Source: an uncultured Owenweeksia sp.
GTDB taxonomy: Bacteria > Bacteroidota > Bacteroidia > Flavobacteriales > Schleiferiaceae
Direction: 5' to 3'
Length of the DNA stretch: 35,383 nt
NCBI GenBank assembly: GCA_937146805.1
Contig: CAKZRR010000045.1
Span: 1 to 35,383 of the forward strand
This document shows positions 8,070 through 14,460 of the stretch, one piece after another. Within the stretch, counting starts at the first letter, position 1; the number at the start of each line of letters is the position of its first letter. The notes below the pieces were generated by a model. It ran no database searches. It saw nothing but the letters and a program-made list of their open reading frames with translations, and was not told where the DNA came from. The translations under genes were made by a program, and so were the position numbers.

Positions 8070-8867
8070 ATGGTACGAACTATAGGAATTAGTGTTGCAA
8101 TAATTGGTCTTGGCTTAGTTACTGCTTTTGCAATAGATAAGCCGGAGGAGACAGTCATGGTTAGTGAAATAGAACCAAAAACGGAAGTCAAATTTTGTCG
8201 CCCCATAAATGAACAGTTGGGTTATTTTGTTGGAATAATGAACAGACGTTCGTTGCCCATAGAAAAGTTGGAGAATGCCAAGCAGCTGGCCCAAATAATA
8301 CCTAATTATCCCAGTAGCTGGATTAACCACTACTCATCGGTAATTATTAAAGTTGAGAATGCTAACGGATTTAGCAAAAAAGCTACTGGTACTAATGGGT
8401 TGTTAACTGATGAACAGTTGGCATTGCTTGAAGAAGCAAGTGTAGATTCGCAGGTTTCAGTTTGGGTAAAGTATAAATCTAAAAACTCGATAACAGGAAA
8501 CTTGGAGCCTGCCGAGATGGAGGTATTGATGAAGGTGGTGCCTGCCCAAGAGGCGGTATTTGCAGGTGGTAACAAAGCCATTATGGAATATTTGAACGAA
8601 GGAAGTTCGGATGAAATGGTGAATTACCTTAGAGAGCATATTAAAAGCGAAAAGTTTGCTTTAGAAATGCCCAAAATAATGTTTACCGTAAGCATTAATG
8701 GCCAGGTTGAAAATGTAAAGCGTACTGGCAGTTACGGTGATACCCAGATAGATAAAATGCTGGAACAATTAATTAGCGAAATGCCTCAATGGCAAGCAGC
8801 TCAAAATAGTGATGGACAAGCCGTTACCCAAAGTTTTGAGTTTAAACTGGGGGTATTGGGGTGTTAA
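8070..8867 (+). CDS. Membrane-anchored protein with TonB-like C-terminal domain
   Basis: A 265-residue protein. Residues 5-22 form a single hydrophobic segment (signal anchor or uncleaved signal). The middle (about 88-160) contains WVKYKSKNSITG and PAQEAVFAGGNKAIMEYL, the lead-in often seen in Bacteroidota TonB-fusion proteins. Residues 200-262 follow the TonB C-terminal pattern: a strand with FTVSINGQVENVKRTGSYGD, a helix, EMPQW (237-241), and a final strand FEFKLG. TonB links the inner-membrane motor to receptors, so this may serve the receptor encoded upstream. Oddities: there is no long Pro-rich linker, the signal-like N-terminus is short, and the protein ends in LGC. It could instead be a regulatory or decoy relative. 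It has its own promoter. Confidence 0.65.
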   Translation: MVRTIGISVAIIGLGLVTAFAIDKPEETVMVSEIEPKTEVKFCRPINEQLGYFVGIMNRRSLPIEKLENAKQLAQIIPNYPSSWINHYSSVIIKVENANGFSKKATGTNGLLTDEQLALLEEASVDSQVSVWVKYKSKNSITGNLEPAEMEVLMKVVPAQEAVFAGGNKAIMEYLNEGSSDEMVNYLREHIKSEKFALEMPKIMFTVSINGQVENVKRTGSYGDTQIDKMLEQLISEMPQWQAAQNSDGQAVTQSFEFKLGVLGC

Positions 8868-8982
8868 TGGGGTAAACCGTTTTAAGCTCAGGTATTTGGA
8901 ATAAAACCCCAAACTTAAATGGGTAGTTTTAAGACTTTTTAAAACCATGTACTTTTTTGGGGAAGCTTACAACAAATACTAA

Positions 8983-9063
8983 CCCTCGAAAAAAGGATGG
9001 ACAAAGAAAAATAAAATAGAAATTAAGGCCGTTTTCAGTTGGATTTTAGCACAGTTCTTTGTT
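8983..9063. repeat. Repeat B, copy 1
   Basis: The core 9005-9063 (59 bases) matches 15852-15910 without gaps and with 4 mismatches. A looser match extends back to CCCTC at 8983. It lies between the TonB-like gene and repeat C copy 1, on the 3' side of the minus-strand gene 9224-9793. The intergenic stretch before it (8868-8982) holds only a 7-bp perfect stem (GTTTTAA 8926-8932 with TTAAAAC 8939-8945). Confidence 0.85.
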
Positions 9064-9092
9064 TAAAAGGATACTGTCCCAAAAAGGGTTTC

Positions 9093-9209
9093 TCTCTAAA
9101 GTACTTCTTTAAAAAATTCACTCAAAAAATCGCTTTCCCCAGAGCAAACCCGGGTTCGTCAACACGGCATTCATTTTTGGCCTATCGGCAAAACGAATGC
9201 TTAGTTATT
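9093..9209. repeat. Repeat C, copy 1 (117 bp, hairpin-forming)
   Basis: Aligns gap-free with 9970-10086 over 117 bases with 6 mismatches (about 95 percent). It contains the palindrome AACCCGGGTT (9147-9156) and a larger hairpin at 9161-9206: AAC with GTT outside, GCATTC (9167-9172) with GAATGC (9195-9200), then TTTT-G-CC with GG-C-AAAA and a TATC loop, with unpaired or bulged bases between helices. It sits 14 bases beyond the 3' end of the gene at 9224-9793. An open frame through it (9039-9245) is not considered a gene. Confidence 0.9.
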
Positions 9210-9223
9210 GTATGCAGTTTTTT

Positions 9224-9793
9224 TTATTCTTCACAATGCAAATAGTTTGTCAAGGCCAATTTCCATGATTCTTCGCTATCAAATTCTTCAACAAGCCCAT
9301 TTCCTTCGTTATCCATAAATGCTTGAATTCCATGTTGAATCATATATTTTGGAAAGTAATTTGGTATTCCAATTTGTCGTATAGCTTTACATACTTCAGT
9401 TAGTTCCTTGGAACCTTTTTCGAGTGTGTTATTAAGACTACTAATCAAAGATTCTTTGTCTTTCTCCTCTATGTTCATCAGGATATTTTGCTGAAGGACT
9501 GATAAGCCTTGATGGGCACTTTTGTCTTTTACTCTGTAAGTATCATAAGTCCCATATACTCCTGAAATGGCAAAAAGTTTTGCAGCCTTGTCAAAGTCTT
9601 TTAATTCAATGCATTTTCCCATTCCTGTCAATATATCGGCAGGGTTATGTTCATTAGTCACTTCTGATAATTCAATACAACCACAAGGATTTGGAGATTC
9701 TAAATTGCCTTCAGCTTCTATTGAATTTATTTCTTGAGCTTGAATATTATTCATTCCAAAAGTCATCAATGCGAGAAATAATATTTTCTTCAT
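9224..9793 (-). CDS. Secreted hypothetical protein in a repeat-flanked unit
   Basis: A 189-residue protein with a signal peptide (MKKILFLALMTFGMNNIQAQ). The mature part starts with SPNPCGCIEL (Cys pair), and has a helical middle with AHQGLSVLQQNILMNI and the block YFPKYMIQHGIQAF near residues 150-163. I do not recognise the family; similar-looking proteins occur in Bacteroidota. It is probably periplasmic or surface-exposed. The gene is bracketed by the two copies of repeat C (9093-9209 and 9970-10086), so that gene plus one repeat forms an 877-base unit. Composition is more AT-rich than the core genes nearby, which fits an acquired gene, but this was judged by eye only. Confidence 0.82.
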   Translation of the reverse strand: MKKILFLALMTFGMNNIQAQEINSIEAEGNLESPNPCGCIELSEVTNEHNPADILTGMGKCIELKDFDKAAKLFAISGVYGTYDTYRVKDKSAHQGLSVLQQNILMNIEEKDKESLISSLNNTLEKGSKELTEVCKAIRQIGIPNYFPKYMIQHGIQAFMDNEGNGLVEEFDSEESWKLALTNYLHCEE

Positions 9794-9869
9794 TTTCTGG
9801 TTTTTTTATTGTTCGTTAAGATACATCCCTTACACTAAATTAGTTTCTAACCTTATTGATTGTTCTCCG

Positions 9870-9892
9870 CCCGGCTGAGCCATTCGGACGGG
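9870..9892. other. Imperfect GC-rich hairpin upstream of gene 9224-9793
   Basis: The arms CCCG (9870-9873) and CGGG (9889-9892) close an imperfect stem through GCTGAGCC and ATTCGG with wobble pairs. It stands out as a GC-rich spot in AT-rich DNA, 77 bases before the gene start. It may be an operator, a 5' leader structure or a worn boundary element; nothing decides between these. The rest of the 176-base gap up to repeat C copy 2 shows no feature. Confidence 0.35.
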
Positions 9893-9969
9893 TTTAGTTC
9901 TTAATTCATTTTCGTTAAAGTAACCTAAAAATATATTTCTATAAAATACCCGCCAAATTCCATTTCCTG

Positions 9970-10086
9970 TCTCTAAAGCACTTCTTTAAAAAATTCACTC
10001 AGAAAACCGCTTTCCCCATAGCAAACCCGGGTTCGTTAACACGGCATTCATTTTTGGCCTATCGGCAAAACGAAGGCTTAGTTATT
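9970..10086. repeat. Repeat C, copy 2 (117 bp, hairpin-forming)
   Basis: Second copy of the 117-base repeat, 877 bases after copy 1 and in the same orientation. It ends 4 bases before the stop of the gene at 10091-10948. Five of the six differences from copy 1 are single changes outside the hairpin stems; one (T to G near 10075) weakens the GCATTC/GAATGC stem. The AACCCGGGTT palindrome (10024-10033) is conserved. Confidence 0.9.
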
Positions 10087-10090
10087 AGGG

Positions 10091-10948
10091 CTAGTTTTTT
10101 TCCTTCTTATCTATTTTTAATTCGTTCAAGTCAACTGTTAAATCATATTCATTTTCACTCGAATAGTCATAACAATGATAAATTGTTAAGCCTTCGGTTA
10201 TCTCATTTTGGTCTTCTGTCGAAATAGAACCGTTACAACTTTCATAAACAAATTCTTCAGAATACACGAGACTGTTGTTCTTGTCAAATTCAAGCATTAA
10301 AAATCCCTTTTCTAAACCTGCTCCGCACATTCCTATTGCATAAAGCCTTGAACCATGTTCATATCTCAAAACATACTTTCCTGCCCTATGCGCCACTAAC
10401 TCAAAGTTCCATGTCCAACCACCAAAATTGTGAAGGTTAAAAGCCATTGTTGAATCAAGTAATAAATATTCGTTCACATTCAGAATGGATATATCATCCT
10501 GATTTAATATGACTTCAAGGTTTTTGCTTTCATTCAACCAAAAGTTTCCGCTATCAAATAAGACAAACTTCTCTTTATAGTCTTTTAGCTTTTCGTAGTA
10601 CTCCATGTCTTCCCAATGATTGCTTTTCATTTCCCTAAAGCTCAGAAGTTCGTTGCTTTTGGTTGTGTCATTGAAGTGGTAAAGTGTTAGCTTTGGATAG
10701 TTATAAAGACCTGTCAAAGGAATTTTGGTTTTCACCTTGTCGTAATAGTACCAACCTTCAACAGAGTACACGCCTGCATGATAGTTTGAAATCTGGTTGT
10801 ATTTCAAGTAAATCGTTATTGGATACTTGTCAATTTGGCCATTAAATAGCTTGTCCTGAACTACGATTTTTTCTACTCGCGGGTAATTGTCTTGTGCGAA
10901 CGAGAAGGTCGTTAACAGGATAAATATGAATGTTGTAATGTGTTTCAT
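10091..10948 (-). CDS. Secreted hypothetical protein, second repeat-flanked gene
   Basis: A 285-residue protein with a signal peptide (MKHITTFIFILLTTFSFAQ). The body is rich in Tyr, Asn and Lys and in predicted beta strands (for example KYPITIYLKYNQISNYHAGVY and KYVLRYEHGSRLYAIGMCG). I do not recognise the family. Secretion to the periplasm is likely; there is no T9SS sorting domain. Its 3' end touches repeat C copy 2, and its 5' side has a perfect palindrome (10974-10996), a TAnnTTTG promoter (11016-11023) and repeat A copy 2 (11074-11141). The gene-strand sequence GTTGGGC stands 12 bases before the ATG. Confidence 0.82.
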   Translation of the reverse strand: MKHITTFIFILLTTFSFAQDNYPRVEKIVVQDKLFNGQIDKYPITIYLKYNQISNYHAGVYSVEGWYYYDKVKTKIPLTGLYNYPKLTLYHFNDTTKSNELLSFREMKSNHWEDMEYYEKLKDYKEKFVLFDSGNFWLNESKNLEVILNQDDISILNVNEYLLLDSTMAFNLHNFGGWTWNFELVAHRAGKYVLRYEHGSRLYAIGMCGAGLEKGFLMLEFDKNNSLVYSEEFVYESCNGSISTEDQNEITEGLTIYHCYDYSSENEYDLTVDLNELKIDKKEKN

Positions 10949-10961
10949 TTTTTAATTAAGC

Positions 10962-10996
10962 CCAACAAGTTAGTAAACGTAACTCAGTTACGTTTA
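10962..10996 (-). promoter_or_regulatory. CCAAC-N7-palindrome module, copy 1
   Basis: CCAAC (10962-10966), 7 bases, then a perfect inverted repeat: arm TAAACGTAACT (10974-10984), one C, arm AGTTACGTTTA (10986-10996). It is followed by TATTTCC. The same layout, with a different palindrome, lies before the gene at 15920-16921. It falls between the promoter and the ATG of the gene at 10091-10948, so it would form a hairpin in the mRNA leader or serve as a dimer-binding operator or boundary site. Confidence 0.7.
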
Positions 10997-11015
10997 TATT
11001 TCCTTTATACTGCCT

Positions 11016-11023
11016 CAAATATA
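11016..11023 (-). promoter_or_regulatory. Minus-strand TAnnTTTG -7 element
   Basis: CAAATATA on the plus strand is TATATTTG on the minus strand, an exact match to TAnnTTTG, 67 bases before the ATG at 10948. No clear TTTG -33 box was found upstream (TATG is the nearest). The transcript would start just before the palindrome at 10974-10996. Confidence 0.45.
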
Positions 11024-11073
11024 GCACATGTACATAATGTATTACATAGATAAAAGGAGGTTCTCAATGTACG

Positions 11074-11141
11074 TAGCTTCTAAGTAAAGCCCTTAAGCTT
11101 TTTCAAATCGATCGCGGGGTTTAACCAAGCTAAACAACGGG
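11074..11141. repeat. Repeat A, copy 2
   Basis: Matches 1-69 with 5 mismatches and one gap. In this copy AAAGCCC (11086-11092) can pair with GGGCTTT just past the repeat (11139-11145), and AGCTT with AAGCT inside it, so the copy as a whole is a hairpin candidate. It lies upstream of the minus-strand gene 10091-10948. Confidence 0.8.
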
Positions 11142-11283
11142 CTTTGCGGCCATGAGGCTTTTTATTTGCGAGAAACGTTTAAAAAAAAACGGAAGGACAA
11201 ACACCGGCAACGGCCAGATGCGTTTTGGGCGAAGGCATTGAAAACCTACCATTTACACTTAAGGTATCTGTGTGGCAACGCAC
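11142..11283. other. Intergenic stretch without recognised gene
   Basis: About 140 bases between repeat A copy 2 and the terminator at 11284. No open frame of convincing length or family likeness was found on either strand. The 5' part (GGGCTTTGCGGCC) completes the hairpin of repeat A. Confidence 0.5.
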
Positions 11284-11313
11284 AAAAAAGCCCCCTACAC
11301 TAGGCAGGAGGCT
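11284..11313 (-). terminator. Intrinsic terminator of the gene at 11345-12736
   Basis: On the minus strand AGCCTCCT pairs with AGGGGGCT across a 9-base loop (one mismatch) and is followed by TTTTTT. It begins about 31 bases past the stop codon, an ordinary rho-independent arrangement. Confidence 0.75.
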
Positions 11314-11344
11314 CATTATAAAAATTAGGAGTAGGTAAATACGG

Positions 11345-12736
11345 TTATTGCTTTACAATAATTTGGTTTTGTACTAGTCCATCTTCACCTGTTACACTTA
11401 CAAGGTAAGCACCCGGGGCAAAATGACCTATATTTAGCACAAACACATTTTTACCACTGTTGGCCTCTAGCGTTTGCGTACTAAGTATTACTTGTCCGTG
11501 CAGGCTGTGTACCGTTAATTTTAAATCTTCGGATGATTGACTTACATAATCAATAAACAATTGCTCACCCGCTGGGTTAGGGTACATTTTTAAGGTATTG
11601 ATTGCCGCTCCTTCGGTTAAACCTACTGCACTGGTTACGTTTAGCTTTACGGATTTATCATCTGTAATAAAACGATCACTGGCTCTAAAAACTACTAAGT
11701 AAGGGTCTTCTCTTAAATCTCCTGTTTGGGGAGTCCAAGTAAGGGTTCCTTTAACCTCTGAAGTACTTTTTTTACGAGTAAAGCGTGCATTGCTATTGGC
11801 CATCTGAAAAATCTCGCCATAAGCTTCAATAAACACAGGGCGGCTGGTATCGGTATGCGTAGCCACCATTTCTAAGCTAAAGCTTTGGCCTTCGGCTAAA
11901 TCAAACGAAAAGTGATTGTTACTGTCCTTAGGCATAGAGCTTAAACCGCTCCAAGTTGGGAACCCCCCCGTAGGGCTTACCACAATAAATTGCATATCAC
12001 GTCTAATTTCGCCAATCCAATTGCCATCACGGTATTGATCTACTAATATAGAAGCTACATGGTTTCCGAGCATATTGGCCGTCCAAGAGATTGTACCTGT
12101 AATAGGATCTATGCTAAAAGGATTAGTTGGATCGGAAGAAGGATCAGTATAACCTGCACAGTACAAGCCAACATCGGTTAGCGGTGTATCAATACTCCAA
12201 TAAAGTGAATCACCATCTAAATCAAAGGGTAGGGCATTGTATTGCCAAGGTGTGTTTTGAGGTAGGTAAATGGCGGCAGGTACCAAAAAGAAAGGGCTTG
12301 AGTTACCTACCGAATCTAAAATTACAGAAGTTTGCAGTAGCATGTTGTCGCCCAGCGGATTGGCTAAATTTTGAATAGCCGCATTTCTACAGCAATTTCG
12401 CCAAGAGATATTCCAAAGACCCAAACTGGGGAAAGTTACCGTATCTACAAATAGATATATTTCTACTCCATAGGGATACATCGGTAAAAGGTTACCCGAA
12501 ATAATAGAATCGTAAGGAACTGTTCGCATAAAATTTTGATTATTGGGGCCATCAAATTGAATATTGGCAGCTGTGGTCATTTGAATACCTACCGTATCGC
12601 GATAAGCAATTAATGTGACAACGTGTTGGTTGTTTCCAATATCTAAGACAGTTATTTCACCACCCATAAGGTGGGTAGCCTGCGCTGAAAAAATGGCCGA
12701 AAGACCAACAAAAAGAGATAGGATAAACTTTTTCAT
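11345..12736 (-). CDS. T9SS type A cargo protein, HLMGGEI family
   Basis: A 463-residue secreted protein. Signal peptide 1-20 (ends SAQA), then THLMGGEITVLDIGNNQ, the start typical of a group of large Bacteroidota surface proteins. The middle has Cys pairs (WRNCCRN near 114-120), a cadherin/Ig-like segment with FDLDGDSLYWSI, and an Ig-like beta region up to about 370. Residues about 372-463 are a T9SS type A sorting domain (MYPNPAGEQLFIDYV, HSLHGQVILS, FAPGAYLVSV, QIIVKQ), which directs export across the outer membrane and removal or lipid attachment at the surface. Its role, adhesion or other, is unknown. It has its own terminator; 176 bases separate it from the divergent VF530-like gene. 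Confidence 0.88.
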   Translation of the reverse strand: MKKFILSLFVGLSAIFSAQATHLMGGEITVLDIGNNQHVVTLIAYRDTVGIQMTTAANIQFDGPNNQNFMRTVPYDSIISGNLLPMYPYGVEIYLFVDTVTFPSLGLWNISWRNCCRNAAIQNLANPLGDNMLLQTSVILDSVGNSSPFFLVPAAIYLPQNTPWQYNALPFDLDGDSLYWSIDTPLTDVGLYCAGYTDPSSDPTNPFSIDPITGTISWTANMLGNHVASILVDQYRDGNWIGEIRRDMQFIVVSPTGGFPTWSGLSSMPKDSNNHFSFDLAEGQSFSLEMVATHTDTSRPVFIEAYGEIFQMANSNARFTRKKSTSEVKGTLTWTPQTGDLREDPYLVVFRASDRFITDDKSVKLNVTSAVGLTEGAAINTLKMYPNPAGEQLFIDYVSQSSEDLKLTVHSLHGQVILSTQTLEANSGKNVFVLNIGHFAPGAYLVSVTGEDGLVQNQIIVKQ

Positions 12737-12891
12737 AAGATTGATTTTTTAATTGATGGATGGAAATTAAGATAATTAAATGGTACTAAAAGCGGTAAAT
12801 TAGTTATCACCTTATTTGCTGAGTTAACGGTAATTAGGAGAAAATGGTGGGATAAAGTTCTAAAAATGGCTGGTATATTTACAAGGTACGG

Positions 12892-12899
12892 TACTTTTG
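12892..12899 (+). promoter_or_regulatory. TAnnTTTG -7 element for the VF530-like gene
   Basis: TACTTTTG matches the consensus exactly, 13 bases before the ATG at 12913, so the leader would be only a few bases long. The -33 region has no clear TTTG. Confidence 0.45.
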
Positions 12900-12912
12900 T
12901 ACTTTTAAAAAT

Positions 12913-13152
12913 ATGGAAAACAGCAAGCCCACAAATCCCCAAGCCAATAACCCTTTGCATGGTGTAAAGCTGGCCGATATTTTAGAGTTACTGGAGCGCG
13001 AATTAGGCTGGGAAAAAATGGGCGATTTAATTGATATTAGATGCTTTAACAATAAGCCATCTATTAAATCGAGTTTAAGCTTTTTGCGCAAAACACCTTG
13101 GGCTCGTACTAAGGTTGAGGAGCTGTACTTACGCCAAATAAAGGCCAAGTAA
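12913..13152 (+). CDS. VF530-family (DUF2132) small DNA-binding protein
   Basis: A 79-residue cytoplasmic protein matching the VF530 family almost end to end: NNPLHGVKLADILELLERELGW, RCFNNKPSIKSSLSFLRKTPWAR, and a C-terminal VEELYL. VF530 of Vibrio fischeri has a solved structure and is described as a double-stranded DNA-binding fold; its cellular role is not established. The first 12 residues are a Pro/Asn-rich tail. It stands alone with its own promoter, divergent from the T9SS protein and 102 bases before the first DEAD-box gene. Confidence 0.9.
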   Translation: MENSKPTNPQANNPLHGVKLADILELLERELGWEKMGDLIDIRCFNNKPSIKSSLSFLRKTPWARTKVEELYLRQIKAK

Positions 13153-13185
13153 AGATTTTTAAAAGGCTTAAATAAAGCATTTTGC

Positions 13186-13219
13186 TTTGCGGTTTCTGTG
13201 AACCAGAGCCGTAGCTTTG
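13186..13219 (+). promoter_or_regulatory. Promoter of the first DEAD-box helicase gene
   Basis: TTTG at 13186-13189, a 22-base spacer, and TAGCTTTG at 13212-13219, an exact TAnnTTTG. It lies 35 bases before the ATG at 13255. The spacer is slightly longer than usual. Confidence 0.5.
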
Positions 13220-13254
13220 CCGCAGCGAATTATTTCTAATTTTTAGCACTGCCC

Positions 13255-14397
13255 ATGTCATTTACCGCTCTAGGTCTTTCCAAGCATTTTCAGCATGCGC
13301 TGGAAGCTCAAGGTTATAAAACTCCGTATGCTATTCAGGCGCAAGCCATACCTGTAATATTAAAAGGAGAGGATGTTTTGGGTATTGCGCAAACCGGATC
13401 GGGCAAAACGGCCAGTTATGTGCTGCCATTATTGAGCAGTTTAAAATTTAGCCGTACTAAAAACAGGTTGGTAAATGGTTTGGTTTTGGTGCCTACGCGT
13501 GAATTGGCGCAGCAGGTGCTTGATGTGTTTCATTCCTTTGAATCGAGCCTCCCACAGCGCGTACAGGTACAGGCAGTATATGGCGGTGTTTCGATTAACC
13601 CACAAATGAAAAATTTGTTTGGCGTAAATATTCTAGTAGCTACTCCGGGTCGTTTGTTAGAGTTGGTACAGGCCAAAGCCTTAGAGCTGGGTGAAGTGCA
13701 AAGCTTGGTGCTGGATGAGGCGGACAAAATGCTGAATATGGGCTTTAAGGAGGAGTTAAATCAAATTTTAGATTTACTTCCGGCAAAGCGTCAAAACCTA
13801 CTGTTTTCGGCTACCTTAAGCACCGATTTACAGAGCATTACGCAAGTAGTGCTGCGTAAGCCTAAGGTTATTAAAATTGAAATAGAAGATGCCAATTTTG
13901 TAGATCAAATAAAGCAAACAGGCTACTTTGTGCCGGCCGAAAAAAAGGGACCTTTACTACGCTATATTATTAAGGAGAATGATTTTAAGCAAGTATTGAT
14001 TTTTACTTCCTCCTATTATCAAGCTGATAATGTGGCCGATAAGCTGCGTAAAAACGGTGTGCAAGCTTCGGCTAGCCACAGTAAAAAAAGTATGCATGCC
14101 CGTAAGGAAGCACTGCGTAAGTTTAAAGAAGGTACGCTGCGTGTTTTAGTGGCCACCGATTTGTTATCCAGAGGTATTGATATTGAGTTTTTACCCTGTG
14201 TTGTAAATTATGATTTACCCCGCTCACCCAAAGATTTTATTCATAGAATTGGCCGTACAGGTAGGGCAGAGGCTACCGGAGAGGCTATTGTATTGGTAAC
14301 GCCAGAGGATAAAGCCCACTTTAGAGTAATCCAAAAAAAGATGGGAAAGTGGGTAACTATGATTGATAGCGAAAATATAAGTTTAAAAGGTTTTTAG
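13255..14397 (+). CDS. DEAD-box ATP-dependent RNA helicase (RhlE-like)
   Basis: A 380-residue cytoplasmic enzyme that unwinds or remodels RNA duplexes with ATP, in RNA decay or ribosome assembly. All core motifs are present: Q motif (TPYAIQ, about 23-28), motif I AQTGSGKT (45-52), PTRELAQQ, ATPGRL, motif II DEAD (154-157), SAT (185-187), ATDLLSRGIDI, and HRIGRTGR (330-337). It is only the two-domain core with a very short C-terminal tail, unlike the next gene. It is followed 63 bases later by a second helicase gene in the same direction, each with its own promoter element, so they may be a tandem duplicate pair that diverged long ago. RhlE-like is the best subgroup guess. Confidence 0.93.
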   Translation: MSFTALGLSKHFQHALEAQGYKTPYAIQAQAIPVILKGEDVLGIAQTGSGKTASYVLPLLSSLKFSRTKNRLVNGLVLVPTRELAQQVLDVFHSFESSLPQRVQVQAVYGGVSINPQMKNLFGVNILVATPGRLLELVQAKALELGEVQSLVLDEADKMLNMGFKEELNQILDLLPAKRQNLLFSATLSTDLQSITQVVLRKPKVIKIEIEDANFVDQIKQTGYFVPAEKKGPLLRYIIKENDFKQVLIFTSSYYQADNVADKLRKNGVQASASHSKKSMHARKEALRKFKEGTLRVLVATDLLSRGIDIEFLPCVVNYDLPRSPKDFIHRIGRTGRAEATGEAIVLVTPEDKAHFRVIQKKMGKWVTMIDSENISLKGF

Positions 14398-14435
14398 ATT
14401 TTATAACCCTAGCCTTACCGCCCGTATTTAAGAAT

Positions 14436-14443
14436 TACTTTTG
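14436..14443 (+). promoter_or_regulatory. TAnnTTTG -7 element for the second helicase gene
   Basis: TACTTTTG matches the consensus exactly, 17 bases before the ATG at 14461. No TTTG box is clear upstream. It suggests the second helicase can be transcribed independently of the first. Confidence 0.45.
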
Positions 14444-14460
14444 CCACAAATATCAGCACT

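Noticed and set aside
9039-9245. Open frame of 68 codons on the plus strand through repeats B and C
   Set aside because: It lies wholly in repeat DNA, has no signal or family likeness, and the frame is not kept open in the second copy of the repeats.
8983-11145. A classical integron cassette array
   Set aside because: Repeats A, B and C lack the consensus RYYYAAC and GTTRRRY core pair at both ends, repeat families differ from gene to gene, and no IntI integrase is in the window. The idea is kept only as a loose analogy.
12733-13148. Minus-strand open frames overlapping the VF530-like gene
   Set aside because: The plus-strand frame matches a known family over its whole length, so these are shadows.
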